Shown in pieces: positions 25,101 to 40,100 of a DNA stretch of 64,000 bases. Source of the stretch: Ooceraea biroi. Taxonomy: Eukaryota > Arthropoda > Insecta > Hymenoptera > Formicidae. Positions within the stretch are counted from its first letter, which is position 1, and every line of letters starts with the position of its first letter. Both the position numbers and the translations under genes were made by a program. The notes under the pieces are model-generated. The model was given only the letters and a program-made list of their open reading frames with translations, was not told the DNA's origin and searched no databases. The DNA lies in the NCBI RefSeq assembly GCF_003672135.1, contig NC_039510.1, positions 1,302,001 through 1,366,000 on the forward strand, read 5' to 3'.

Positions 25101-28100
25101 CTCTGCCCTCGAAAAACGTTCGGGAAAAACCAAAGTGTATTAAACGAAATCCGGAGCGTGTCGGCGACGTGTCTCTTCCGTTCCTTGAGAAGCGCGACAG
25201 CGTCTTGCTTTTTTAGAAAGTGCGATGGTTTGCATTCTGGATATATCAATGCCGCGTATCTGATGCACGATCGCTTCCCCGGAACGGAAGAAGAGGAAGG
25301 TAGATGATAAATCAACGTAAATGATTATTGGTTATCGTGACGTGTTTTTCGATCTCTTATCAAGATTCATCACAGTATCATGCATTCGCGTTCGCGAGAT
25401 CACATTACATAAGCGCAATTTGCAAACGCGCAAAAAAACGGTGTAAAACGAAGACAGAAATAATCATGATATGCATCGAAGCTCGAGCTCTTCCTTGTAG
25501 ACCTCCGAGACCAAAGTGCCAATCGCGGATATCGATTTATAGAGGATCGACGATGTGCATCGTACCGGTCGCGCGGTATCTCTTAGGCGCCAGTACGCGC
25601 ACCGCTTTTCAAAGTTATGCAATTCACGTATGAAGTATCGCTAAGCGAAGGAAAAGAAAAAGCAAGGGAAAAGAAACAGCAGTGACATGTCGGGGAAAGT
25701 CGCGTGTCGCATGTTTAGCGAGATCGGTAATGGTAACTTTTCGATATCACGATGAAAATACGGTACGTATCGAGGCATAGGCATGGTGGCGGTACGTAAG
25801 TGTACCATATTACATACATGGGGCGAGTAAGCGTTCATTATGGAATAATATGAAAACTACCGATTGAAGGAATGCGATCGGAGAAAGGAGACACTTTTCT
25901 TCTTTCGCGAGCGGTTTTGCATTAGCGTTTAGACGCCGAATAACGTACGTACCTCGCGTTACTTCGCGTACGAAAGCTTGCGAGAGGGAACAAATGCGAG
26001 GAAAAAAATGCGCACACGCAGACGGTGTCCCCTGCTCGCTCGCGCGGATGCATCGAATGCAATCTCATGGACTCGCGAAATGGACGAACGACCAGCACGA
26101 GGGCGAGCAAGATCGTCAACGAAACCTTGGGCCCGAAACCTTGCACAGGCTAACTTCCCCTCCTGCCGGCGAGTGATCGTCCTTAATTGTCGATGTAACG
26201 GCGGCGACAGCGTCTAACTTGCACGACGGAGAGGGACACCATGGCGTAAGCGTGGGAATGCACGCGGCAAGCGCGAAATGGTGCGACGCGAGCATTGGAA
26301 CGCGGATAAAAGTACGATTCGCCATGGGCGATCACGGCGGTGTGTGTGTGCGGGGATCATGATCGTCTGGATGCCCGGACTGTGATTCACCGCGTACACC
26401 GCGGACAAACCAGTTTAATTTGAGATCCGGTGAATCCGCTGATTGAAACGTACGGACACGATTAGCGTCACGAATCGGACTCTGATTAACACGGGGAAAA
26501 CAATCGGCAGGAATCCCGACGGTGCGAATTCCGATGGACTCATCGCGCAGTCGCATAATCACTCTTTCGTGTCTTTCGTGTTAATAAAATAAATATCCGC
26601 TAAAAAGTGGACGCGACGTTATTCGAGCGGCTGGTTAAAAATTTTGTATTTTTTGTAAAGAGACAGATTCCAAACTAGTGAAATGGCACGGGAATTCCTG
26701 CGATATTCGCAGCGATAGCACGGCATTTTTGATCAAGGGGAACGTACTCAGGTCCGCTTAAAAATCAACGTTTCCGTACGCGTCTCAGATCGCCAACATT
26801 TATGCCTTCGAAGACGAAGTCTGTGAAACGGTATCTAAAAATGAAGAGCAGCTTCAAGGATCGAGATATACTCGAGAAAGCGTTGCAAGATTTGCGGTTC
26901 TTATCTATCGTGAAGGTGAACGGTCAAGTCAACCTGAGGTGAAAATGCGCGAAGCTAAAACGCTGATGAGATTAGCGGAGGTGTATTTGTGGTGCAAATT
27001 ATTGCGCAAAAGTCCGCGGTCGTTCTCCAAGCTTTAACGAGCATGGGATTGCGGTTGCGACCTGTTTTTTCGAATTTTTTCGCGTATCGATTTCGGTCGC
27101 CTGTTACCTGAAGGCATGAAGGCCATCGCGATTGCGCGAAAAGAAATTCCTCCAAGAACGTTACTGCCAAAAATTGGTAATACGTGGGAGATCCCCTGAG
27201 GATCGACTGTCGTTATTCTCTCTCGGAAGAATATAAAGATAGAGAACCATTAATAATTATTATAACCAAAACTAAAGATAGAAAACCGTTTACAAATTTT
27301 TCGAAATTGTAATCACACATTTTCCTGTGATGTGACATTTCATATGCTACCATGTTTAATTACACATTGAATGTTCCAGCCAACTGAGATATTTTCTCAT
27401 TCAAACGGCAAAAAACTTTGATATGCTGATTGGATTTTTCGAATTTCAGGAAAAATCAAAGCAAGTAGCGGCAAGATCGCTGCGTGATTCGAAATTGGGC
27501 CGTTAACCTTGTCTGACCGGCGCGGGTTTTAACGGCCGTTAACGTTGAAAACGTAAACCGGTATTATCCATACTCGCCATGAACTACCTCGTTGTTTTTT
27601 TTGTTCACCACTTTCTTGCACAATATATCGTGAGATTTACTATAAGATTGTGCGTCGAAGGACTTATCGAGATGCCATGCAAATTTCGCGGTGGATACTA
27701 ACGAGAAATACAACTCCCTGGGAACGCAGAACTGACGCAAACAGTTATCAGGAGCCATTAAAAAAAATGCAAATAATTAATAATCCGTCGGAGATAGAAA
27801 TGGCGAAATTATGCCATCTCGTATGATTCGCGATTTCAATCGAATATTTATGCATATCTATTCTAAATATTCTATTATCGCCACTATATTTTATTTGCAC
27901 GCAAGATATTCCGAGACCATGTAATCAGTATAAAAATCACTCCGACAAGTAATACAGAATGATTAATCGCTAATTTCTTTGAGGAAACTTCCGGCCCGCC
28001 TCGACTACAACAACTCTACCTAACGACGAAGGATAAATCGCCTGATCATCCAAATAAATCACGTCGGGAGGAAACAAAATCATTCTACCGGCAGAAACTG

Positions 28101-31100
28101 CAATCAGCTTGCGTAACGCTTCGAGGCCCCGTATTTGAGTTCTTGAGACAACTAATAACGGCGTGACACACACGGGTACTCGTTGTTCCGTTCAGGAGAC
28201 TTCCGGTCGATGAACGAGAACGGGGGTCGCGACTCGAGCAATACCGGTGGTCGTCGCAATTCTTTTGCTCGCAAAGAATATCCTGACGCGCGATCACGAG
28301 CGAAGGAGAGGCGCGACAAGATGCGATAGACGTGCCGTAACCAGGCGTGAGAGGAGCTGCTCGGGATGAACGAGACGAGCGGATTATGCAAGCGCTGCCT
28401 CGGCGGAGCAAGCCGGTCAATGCCAAGGTGTTCTGCTAGCGAGGTGTGCGCTGGCTCTTCCCCGTCGTGTCAATCTCGTCATGGCGCAGATTTCTTCTGC
28501 CGGGGATTCACCTCGAGCGGCGTGCGCGGTAAATCGTCATTCGACGCGAACGCTACGTGACTCGGTGAACTCAGGATCAAATACCTTTATCGCGACGGCG
28601 ATTAATTTCCCGCGCGTGGGTGAGAATTCTAATTTACTAAACATGTAAATCATAATTTCTGATAAACTGTTGATAAGTCATTAACCGGCACAGACACACT
28701 TGATATTGAACCGTGTTAGAGCAACACGTATTGAATGAGCTTATCGATGTTTTTCCACGAGTTTCTATTCAAGAAAGCGCGATTGGTACCACGTCGCCGG
28801 CGTATTATAAGAGTTAATTTCGTCTTCGACACACTCACGTAACGTGTGGCCAATAAGAAAAAAAGGTATGAGGAGATAATGGAAATATGAAATGCACACG
28901 TCGGAGTTGCTTAACGAACGTAGGAAAGTATGGACACTGTACATTTAGCGAGGAATGGAGCAACAATGTTTCTCCGGCGACGTGCTAATTTAATTCACTT
29001 GTGTAGCCCGTGGCAATGCATTAATATATGACATCAAGTGCAGCGATCGAGTGTCTAGGTAACACAGACAACCGGACTTATCTCTCGCATCTGAAAGCGA
29101 TAGAGATAATAATTCCCTTTAAGCCGAGACACCTCGCGCATTTAGCGTTCCAGCTTTCTCCTGTTTTATCAGTCTTACGCAAACACGTAGGTTCACAAGA
29201 AGTATATGACAAATGATTCGAAAACAATTAATGAAATTGCCGTGTAACACGGTAGCCGACCTTCTTGGCACCAGAAAATGAGGAACGGTCGCCGATTATC
29301 GACTTAAGGATTATTGAATAAAGAAGCGCTAGTTTCATCGGGCAAAAGGCGCGTCGTGCAGGACACCGTTTAGAGTCAATTATCGATTTCCTGTGCGCAA
29401 AGGTGTGCCCGACCGGTTTCGCGTATGTATTCCCGCGTGTACATTTCTACGTGCGGTTGTAAAATCGTTATGCGAGCGACGCGCCGAAAGTCACTCGGCG
29501 GCGTCGGGGAATTAATGCCGCTGCTCAGCGAGCACAACGCGAAACAAAAAGGAAAGTAGTTGAAAGCGTAAATTCAATTGGATAACGGTAGATCCGCAGC
29601 TGCTTACGTGGAGTCCGCGTATGCAAGCGGCCTCCTCGCGTTACGATACACTTGGCGGAGGCGGGCGCGTTCCATGAATAATTACAGTAATATATATTTC
29701 CCATAATAACGTTTTTACAGTATAAAAATTACACAATATTCCGGTAACAGCGAAATCAAATATTTGCTGGATGAAACGGCACTGTAGCGCGCGCGAGTCA
29801 TACGTTATTGTGATCGATACTTCGAGCAACGGTATACTACGAGCGATCTAAAGAAGAATAATCGGGCGATATCCGTTCGCGATGAATCAACGTGGAGGCT
29901 GTTTTGCAAAGATCTCGTTCTGCCACCCCGGCCACCTTTCACTCTCGCGGAACTAGTGCGATGGCTCAATGCCGTTTTATCGGTAACCGTGGGACGCCTT
30001 CTCGATGGTCCGCATCCAAGGTCGACTTCCGTCAAGACCGCGAGATACTAATAAGCATGCAGATTTTTTTCGTGGGAACCTTCTTCTGCAAACGAACGTA
30101 CGTTTCATGCATAATGCCGCATGGTTATTAGACATATCAATCGACGGATTTGCAGTAGTAGATCTTAAAGTGATCAAGAGGAACATTTCCGTGAGGCGGG
30201 AGGAGAACGATTTTTCTCCGCGACGATTTTCCCGGACAGAGCCCGCCTCGCGTGAGAGCCGTGATTATTACGCCACGTCTATCACGGCTAAACTAGTTTC
30301 CGACTTTTTTTCCAATTTGGCGAGTGAGATCGATCGGAGCGATCCACTACCAGTCGCCACGGCCGCGGAGCGTTCTGATACCGAACGCGTATTGGAGCGC
30401 GAACAGAACGTTGCAGAGGCGACGTAACGGCACCTGCCAAGAGTCGTCTTGCATCACGCATCGAAAATCCTTCGGCTCTCGTCTTGCGGAACCGTCCACC
30501 TCCATTTCGGCGACACCGAGTCCACCCGTTTTGCAATATCGCTTCCACCAAGCCGCTTCTACGCGCCTTCCTTTGTGCGCGGCTTCGCGACTACGCGCGA
30601 ACGAAATGCGCCGAGCGAAAGAACGCGGCGATTACGCGACTCCTCGCGACGCGAATAGCTCGGTCGTAACGGTTATTCCGGAATACCGAGCGTTAAAGCC
30701 GACAGTCAATTCAGCGATCGCAATTTCGGCAAACGACTCGGCGAACTGCCTATTCGGCGCGATTACGCGCCGTAGGCAAGAAGCATAGCTCGACAATTGT
30801 TGCGTGGACAATTCCTCAGAGCAGCATCTAGTATTTTACCGGCGCTGATTTATCAGGGTCCATTACCGCGCGTTCATTGCCGGTACAGAAAGGCTCCGTT
30901 ACCGGATGGGATTAGGCAATCGGGCGCGGGAGATAACGCTCAGGTATACGCGAGTGCACGCGATTCCGTCGGATCCAGCTCTGTCACGTGAGTGTCGCCT
31001 GTGAGCGAATCGGACAGGTCGCTGATCACCGAGAAGTGAAAGGACATCAAGATAGTGCACGCGGTTCGATCGTGTTCGATCGCACGTCTTTCCGTAGTTA

Positions 31101-34100
31101 CGTCGCCCACGTAAAAACGTCCGCGAGGAAACGGCCGCGCGTGAAACATCCTCCGGGTAACCGGCGGCTACGATAGCCGGAGAAGTAACGCCGATCACCA
31201 GAAAGCGGCCGATCTAACTACGATCATTAATTGACGATACGAATCGGCGAGACTTCCTCCTTTCCACCGCGTCCAGGCCGCGTCCAGTACGCTACCGCCT
31301 GGAAATGGCTCCACCTTCTCCGGCGAACGTCCTTGGGGGGCCCCCGGTACGCCAAGAGAGGGTGATGGAAAAGCCACCAGTCACGTGTACCATGCCGGTT
31401 CGTGCGGTCGCACCGCGGTTCCATCGAGATCCGACGCGTTTCTCCACTCGCACCCACCAATCAAAGTGCCGAAAAGTCATCGTCACTCGTCGGCGCGCGT
31501 GAAACCAACCAAGGAACGTTGATTCGCAAACGTGTCCGAGTGGAGGATCGCTTTGCGTGGTTCCTCCTCGTCGTTCCTTACTTTTGTGAGACGATGCGTG
31601 TCGCGCGAGAACAATCAGGGACCGATCTCGTTTGTGGGATGTGCTGAGACATCGATTTTTGATAGGGCGGAACGTTCGATTGTTCAATCGTGCAGTGTGG
31701 GCAGTGTCGGTTAAATGTCGAGAAATGAGTATGTTAAGTCGCAGGGCAAGCCGGTCGCGGTGAGTGCACGATGACGAAAGTGTCCGCGCGAGATCTGATT
31801 TATCAAAGTGCAACCGAGGACACAGGGACGATTCCATAAGAGAAAAGAAAAATTGTTCAGCAGTATCGTGCAATGTTCGAATCGTTTGGCCTCTGATTAA
31901 TTGAATGATTCTAATTAATTTTGAACTTGAGTTTTGATTCGAGCCCAATGTTCAATGAGAGGATGGTTCTGATAAAGTAGAGGTAGTAGATTATAAAAAT
32001 AATCAACAACGATCAAACAATCAGAGGTACATTAGATATATTAAAATATCTATGCGGAATACTCGAGGAATGAGTCACGCGGAGTTTCTCTCGAAACTTA
32101 CGAGTGTTTAGGACGCATTGACGACTTCGGCCACGTACATCGAGTGTAATGTATTCATCGATTCCTGCCTCTTTTTTTATGCGAAGAAACGCTGCTGCGC
32201 CGTCCTCGCGTAACTCGCGCATAGATTAAGCACTTATTTGCACGGAGAAATCTAGCGCACTCACGTAAGGCGTATCGCGTCTTCGTCCTCGGCCACTGCT
32301 GGTTCTCGGAGGAAGCGCGTTATTGCGATACAATTACAGCAATTCAGCGACGTACCGGGAATCCTGATAAACGTTTGTCGTGCCGCTCCGGATGCACGAG
32401 GAAAGGTACATTCTTGATTCCGCGTTCATCAATCAAACGCAGTTTAGAGCTCGCGGAAAAATTGCAACTCACGGCTGAAGATATGAATCATAAAAAAGCC
32501 GAAAATTAATTACGATTACGATTACGAAAATTAATACAAGTCATATCGATCACGATCTAGAATTAATTTCCAAACTTAGATATCGATGTACAAATTAAAT
32601 AGCATTTTATAATTGCTACCATTAATCGTCCGCGGAGGCTTAGCCGAAATCGCATTTTCCTTGCATAATGCTATTTATATAACGACTTTCTATTTGTAGC
32701 AACTAAACTGGGCAGACGATATATCAGCATTGCGTAGGAGACGTATCGTCGCGGATCGCAAATGGATGGACGGGAGGAAGTTCGGAGTTTTATTAGAAGA
32801 GCGCGGAGAGATAGGCAAAGTGCGACGTCCGCGAGACTCTCGGAAGCTCGCTATCGTGTTGCTCGCGCTGGCGTTACTTCCGCAAACTTACACGACCGCG
32901 TTTGCAGTAAACCGCATACGACGTTAATGCATCGGTCGTGCCGAACGTAACACATGTACGCCCGCAGAAACCTACGCTCCACTCGCACCGGTTCGTTATT
33001 CAGTCACAAGTCATTACGAACGAGGCTGGCTCAGTACTCCGGTGACCCGTGAACGTTTGTCGACCGTTCACCGATCTGCTCGCCGGCGAAAGGCGTGGCA
33101 ATCCCTCTCGATATTATCGCATTCTCGTATCGCGATTCGAATCGGTGAAATTGACCGAATTCCTCGAATGCGCGAGTAGAACCTCGAATTAGCCCTGGAT
33201 GCATCCAGGGATACTCTTGAGCATTCCCGCCTGTTGAATTGCGATACATTAGGTGTTGAATCATTGGTCTTGATAAAGCTTGCTTAATTTACCATAAAAC
33301 GTGTCTAGTCGTCACGATCGTATCCATCAAAAATGTTTCAAAGATTCTGCTTGTCATCGCCGATGTGGTTTGCAGATAATGCGGTAATGGGGATGAGAGA
33401 GCCATTAGCGACCGTACTTCTACGTTCCTGCAAGATTAAATTGCGGGACTACGCGGTGGTCTGGCTGGGACGCGCGTAAACACATGCTTTGCGCTCGTGA
33501 CTTAGTACTTAATTAGCGCCGTTGCGTAATTAGATCCTTGACATACGCTAGAAATACGCGCGCTAAGTCTACCGACTATGAATGTAATTCCGGCCATTGT
33601 GGTCAGCAAACTGTTGTTCTGCGCAACGAGTCTCTCTCGTTGACCTATTAAACGCAAAAGTCGTTTCGAAGTCGAGTATGAGGAATGGAACGCGTTATTT
33701 AATTAGCTTATGGCTCGCATAATGAAACGCATTTCAAGGTGCACCCGCTGCACTCCCGTTATACTCTCGCGCGAGAACGAGATTAAACAAAGCCTCCTCT
33801 CCCCGATCGCGCGGAACCAAAGTATCTTATCGTCTCCTGATCATATTAGAAAGATCTATCATGTGCACGCGAGTTATAGACAAGACAGGAGTTATAACGG
33901 TGCCTTCTATTTTCAGATGACGCATCTCGCATTGCTTTTGCGGAGGCTACCACTAGCTCTAGCAGTGATAGCGATATGCACGACGATAGCGGGATCGTCG
34001 TCGAGCCGCGAGAGGAGACACGTCGAGGAATCTAGTCATCGCTCGGGCAAGCAATACGCATCGGAAAGCTGGGGCAGCGGGAAACTGTCGACGACGAACA

Positions 34101-37100
34101 ACGAGATCACCGCGGAACCCGGAAGAAAAGTATCTCACCGACTGGTCGGAGGTCACCTGAGACTCGACACGAAACCCCAAGACGATGGCGACTCGTTGTG
34201 GGATGACGGAATTCTCATGTCAGCGGCCGGTGACGGCAAGGAGGGGAAAAGCACTCGCGGCGGCGGCGACGACGAGGACGAGAAGAAAACGCTCTCTCAG
34301 CAGGTCAAGGAGGGCAAGTACGGCCTCATACAGAACGAGATTTACGGCGATCGGCCGAAACGGCCTGGCATTATCAGCTACGCCGGCAATCCCGAAGTGC
34401 CAAAGGACACGATCGACAATCTGGGTGGTCTCGACGAGGACGAGATCTGGCTGGCCGAGAATCACGTGCTGGTGCTGAGGGGCGGGAAGTTTCCTGAACA
34501 CGGAAGCGAGCAGGACGGTCAACGGCCGAGCGATAACGCGAGGTGGCCTCCCATCGACGATTACAAGGCGCCCAGACGACAGGTCAAGATCCCGGCGCGG
34601 CCGAAGATACCGCCGCCCTTTCCAGTACAACTCATGGAGGACGGACCGATACAGATCATTGGCCCAAATGGCACCACGGAGGACATCGGTAACGGCACGC
34701 TCGACTATAGCACCGATCCCTTTTACACGAAGGGATTACTACCGGGGGAGGGTCCGTTCTTTCCAATCGCGCCGAACGGCACGATACTCACCCCGGACTA
34801 TGGCGTTCCCCCGCGAAACTTTACTATCGAGGAGAAGTCGCGCGGCAACAACGAGCACAAAGGACTAAGACCCGAATTCCGTCCACCCGAGGGCCCACCA
34901 GACGGTCCGCCGCCGTTTTATCACTCGATACCACCCGGCGCGGTGTTCGTGCCACCACCGCCACCGCCGAGCAATCTGTCAGACTACGACGAGGAGGATC
35001 AGTCAATTTACTATCCGCCGCCGTACAGCTTCCACTATCCGCGAGACAATACAACCGCCGTGCCACCGGGACCGCTAGTGCCCGGCATCATACTACCACC
35101 GCCGCCGGACTTCTTCTCCTCCCTGGACGAGAAGAAGACCACGAAGAAGTACACAAAGCGACCGACGACGACTACACCGAGACCGCGGCCGACTTACCTA
35201 CCGCCGAGGAAACTCACGACCAAGCAGTACAAGAACCCATCCGACACACCGATTCCGACGATTAAGACAATCTCCACGTCGATCAGTATGAAGGTCTCTT
35301 TCGGTCGTACGACTAAGAACGCTACAGACAGTTTCACGTCTAAGGAGAAAACGCCCACTGTAGAGGTGACGACAGTGACGTCCAAGAAACCGCACACTCT
35401 CGAGAACACAGAGATATACACCATCAGCCCCGTGATCGGCAATCAAGTGTCCGAGGCGACGACCCAACACAAGGACTGGTCCACCCTGGTGACCAACAAG
35501 GTACCGGTTCTCGCGTATTATCCGTCGACCACGCCGTCATCGCTGGAACGACCGGTGGAAGTGACGCCGGCCTCCATAAAGAGCATCATCACTACCAGTC
35601 AACCCGGTGATGGTCGCTCAGGCAATCACGCGTCCTACTACTTTTACGAGGAATCGAGCGACGAAAATTCGGGTCGCACAGCGGACCCGTCAACCGTTTA
35701 CCACGAGACCACTACCAAGTCGCCGTATTACAACGTTGAAACGTCGCGATCACAGCAAACTTCTGAGAAGAAAAAGCATTACTACAATGTCGAGACGGTC
35801 GCACCGGTCAAAACATCGAGTGACTATAAGATGAAGCTGATCGACAACATCGTCAAGAACTCGCATACGTTCCACTACACCGATGATGCGGGAGTAACGC
35901 CATCGAAACACACGGACAGTACTTTGCAAGACCAGAATCAGCCCATGCTGGCCGACGAAGCGCCCGTGTACTATCAGCCCGCGCGCCCGAACCATTCGTT
36001 GTACTACACAACCCCGAAGCCGCAGACGTACTACCGACAGAACACGAAACCTAAGCCAATCTATCAATACAGCTTCCAGGTAGCGGATTACTCGAAACGT
36101 GGCGGTGGCCGCGGGACATCGTATCACGAGGAACAACTGCAGCTGCGGCAGCAACAGCAAGATGTGTCATACGGTGAATCGTACCAAGATGTTCAATCCG
36201 GTACTCTCGGTACTCGGCAATATGCCTACGAGGATATCAGCTCGCCGCGAGGACATCAGCAACCACCGCCGTTGAAACGCATACCGTACAGTAAGGCGCA
36301 ACATCGACCACTCGTTTATCCTACGAGTGCTACCACGAGATATCCAATCGCGGACACAACAACGGCGAATCCGCAGCACGCCTACTTCACGCAGCAGGAC
36401 GAGAGACTACTGGACGACGTAACAAAGGAGTACTTCACGATTTTCGGCAAGAAACTGCCGGACACGAGGATACCGAGTACGACTCCGATTTATGGGAAAT
36501 CGAGCAGTACTACGGAGAAACCCTTGAACACTTACGTGTCTACAAACATCTACAAGACTGGTCAGTCGGTGACCCACAAGGCACCCAACGTGAAGGTACG
36601 CTATGGCGATCAATCGCAACGACCGTATTCCCTGAAAGACGACACTTTGGTGAACTATCGAAGACCCTTGCCGCCGATTAATCCAGATAGCGAGTTCATC
36701 GAGGTGATCGAGCCGAAACCTCGGCCACACCAATCTCCCGCTTCGTTATCCGACTACGAGTTGCGGACGGAGAACTACCGATTGCGGAATCCGACTTCTC
36801 GTTACGCAGTGCATGGAACGGTACAGCCGACTGGGCACACGAACAATTTCGTACCAGTGGTTGGGTCGAGAGAAGAACTGGAGGATGTTGGGGAGCCCGT
36901 GTCGCTGCTGGACGACATCGAGGTCAACTATAGGGAGCCGCGTCCCGCCGTGAACCCCGACGCGGAATTCATCGATCCCGTCACCGTGCAGGACAATCAT
37001 TCGGACAATCCGAACGCGTACTTCGCGTACCGGCTACCCGGAGACGTCGGCCACTTCTACTTCCTGACGCCGCAGGCGGTCACGCAACGGCAGGACGACG

Positions 37101-40100
37101 GTTACATCTATCCAAAGCCGCGGGGACCGAGATTACGGAGGCGGCGTCGAGGTGACGCCTGAAGCGCGACATGCGTTTCCGATTCGGCACCCGCACGATG
37201 CCATAATCTCGTGAATGTCGCCCGCGTACGCGCGACGATAACATTAACATATTTATTGTACTTGTAAATACGACTCGATTAAGTTAGATTAATTAGAGAG
37301 CCACGTTGTTTTACGAGAAACGACTAATTTATTACGCAACCCGATTCCCTCTTTCCTTACGATTTCCTAGGATGATATGGCTGTGCTATTATGTACCATG
37401 ACTCGCGCACGTTATCTGTGATTAACGAACAGATTACATGTACGTTAGCTCGCGATTGATACGCGGTACTTGGTAAATCGTATTCAAAAATTCTGAAACG
37501 CTGTCACCCAATGGATAGTATTGTGCATTTCGAGTTCTTGACGCTAAGAGCAGTGATAAGTGACGAGCTAATATTTAATAGTAGCTAAAGAAATCAGATA
37601 TTTATGTGAAATGTCACGCGTGAAATGCATATTCACTGACGCTAAAACGCGTAAAATTAGTTACATTATAGCAATTTACATGTTACTAAATCCATGAAGC
37701 TTTCTGCATTAAATATTTTTTTAATTGGTGCAACTTTCCTATAGCGTGTTTTTCGTATGAAAATAGATTTAAATAATTCGCAGCGCATGTACGTGATTTA
37801 GTGTAATCTAATATAGCGATCAGTTTATACAATATTATTTACAAAATTTTATGGAAATTTTCATAATACAGTTTGCCAATTATAATTATGCATAGCATGC
37901 TTTGAGTAATTAGAGAATTATTTTGAGCTCCTGCAAAACATTATGTTGAATCTGACTGGACACAGAATGCAAAGCGTATAATATATAATTTGTAATATAC
38001 ACTGTTAGTTTCTCTACGTCTCTCAAAAAATATTGTATAAACATAATTACAATATAATATTAGAAAAATTCCAGATGTGCACGTTAGATTATTAATATTA
38101 AAAACGGTCGGCACTTTCCAACAAACTAGAAATAATCTTGTATCTTCTACAAAATTCGCGTACTTTAATATGACCAAAAAAAAGTAGCATTTTGTATCTA
38201 ACACGGTCATTAATATTTATCGAGAAGTTTCCAAGAAACGAAATATAATCGTGCGCTGTTCGAAACATGACATAATCTTGCCAATATTTATATTGAATTG
38301 ATCAAACAAATTCATACATCGATAACGCGAGATAGAGTGCGAAATTATCAAACGTACTACGTCCATTTCATCTTCAACAGAGATAGCGCGGCAATAAATG
38401 CAGCGTGAACGAGAAACGGGACTCACCGGTGTCGATTTCCTGCGTTTGCGCCGGATCCGGCAGCGGGTAGTCGTGCAACCGCAGGTACACCTCCATCGCG
38501 CACTTGGCTGCCTTGAAGTAAAACGGATGGGACCGCAGAACATCCTCTAACCTTAGCAAGCCGACGTAAGACCGTAACGTCATCTTCCGCATGCAATACG
38601 TGTGGAAATCGAATTGGTCCTCTATGATCTCCGAGAAATGCTGCGGGCAACGTACGTGGTACGCACCGATGAATCACACAGATCAGACGCATCGCATCTG
38701 AAAAAAAAAACGCAGGCGCGCGACGCGCGTCTCAACTCACCCTGTCGACCTCGTAGCACTTCTTCAGCGCCTCTCCGTACTTCCCGAGACGTTTGTACGC
38801 GTTGGCCGTCTCCGTCTGTATCCACATGCACTGCATCTCGTTCAGGTTGTCCATCGGCAAGACGCCCTCCCTCGTGAACTTGCCGCACGTATCCTCCGCC
38901 TCCTTGATCAGGTTCGCGCGCAGCATGTACTTGGCGCACTTGGAGTTGATATATCGGTCGGCCGTGTCGAGCCCCTGCGCCTCGTCCAGCCACTTGTACG
39001 CTTCCTGAGCGTTCCCTGCGTGCTGTTAACAAACGAACGTACAACCTCTTCAGACCACACACGTTTCTCACGCCGTTCTCTCGGGACAGACGTCCGTGTC
39101 GATTGCGAAACGCACATTCCGTAGCGGAACGCACATCGCGCGCGGAAGAAAGCCTACCTTGTAAATACGTCCTTTGGTAACGAAGAGTTCTATAAGCGTA
39201 GGAGTATGATCTATGGCAGCGTCAATCTCGGTCAGCGCCTTTTCCGTTTCACCGAGGTAATCGTAATGTTGCGCCAGGTAGTAGTACGTCCACAGGAGCG
39301 CGGACGCCGGCTCCCTCGGATTGTCTTCCTCGTGATCGCTGAAGTGGCCGTGCGCCTTCAACGCCTCCTTGTATTGCACGAGCAGACCTGATATGATTTC
39401 CACCTTCTCCTTGTCGGTGTACAACGAGCGGAGGTTGACGAACAACGGCGGCACGCCTTTGTGAAGCCCTGAAAGTCGTGTGAGCATCAGCATGCGACGG
39501 GAGCATTTTAACGTGCAATTAATTACATGGAAAATGAATCACCTCTACGTAAATATCGATCGACTAGGATTTTGAATTCATCTGCTTTCGCATAGTTGAG
39601 CTGCAAGCGACGCGGCGCTAGCGCTCGCGGGAAGAGCTCCTCGTATTTCTGGAGCATACGCAGCGTGTCGCCCGGCGCGGTGTGTCTCTCGGCCTCCGCT
39701 AGCCTAGTGTAATACGTTGTGTTTTCCGGATTAACATCTAACAGCTCCTTGTAGACCTGAATCGCTTCCGCGTACTGCCCCAGTTGAAGTCTTAATTTAC
39801 CTACAGGGAAGAGACAGTGCGTGAGAAGTATTGATATTCGTAAAAAATATTTTTACCCTCGTTGCGCGCTTACCGTAAGTCTCTTTCACAGTAACTTTGT
39901 CGCAAATTTGATCACTATACTTGTCTAAATGTTTTAACGCCTGTTCGCTCTCTCCCGACTCTTGGATGACCATGTTCTGGTACAAAAGCAGCTCACTGTG
40001 TTCGTAATCGTAACAGATCTGCAGAAATTTCGTAAAAGCTCTCCATTAAGTTGCATCGTTCGTCCTGCATACTTGCGGGTAAACGTGTGCACGTGAATTA

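Larger units (their letters stand above)
7157..38426 (-). other. 31.3 kb Naa15 intron 8, host of nested features
   Basis: The donor is GTGAGT just below 38427 and the acceptor is TTACAG just above 7156. It is phase 1 and keeps the frame. All other introns in this gene are below about 350 bases. It contains the antisense secreted-protein gene, a mariner-type element and a possible small secreted-protein gene. The rest is CpG-rich unique-looking DNA with no recognised exons. Confidence 0.88.

Noticed and set aside
33710..33916. Upstream in-frame extension of the nested secreted protein
   Set aside because: It precedes a strong TTCTATTTTCAG acceptor and the signal peptide begins at the ATG right after it; the extra 69 residues would bury the leader, so they are probably intron read-through.
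34220..37000. Several minus-strand open frames of 70-136 codons opposite the nested gene
   Set aside because: They are shadows of the GC-rich plus-strand coding frame and have no independent motifs.
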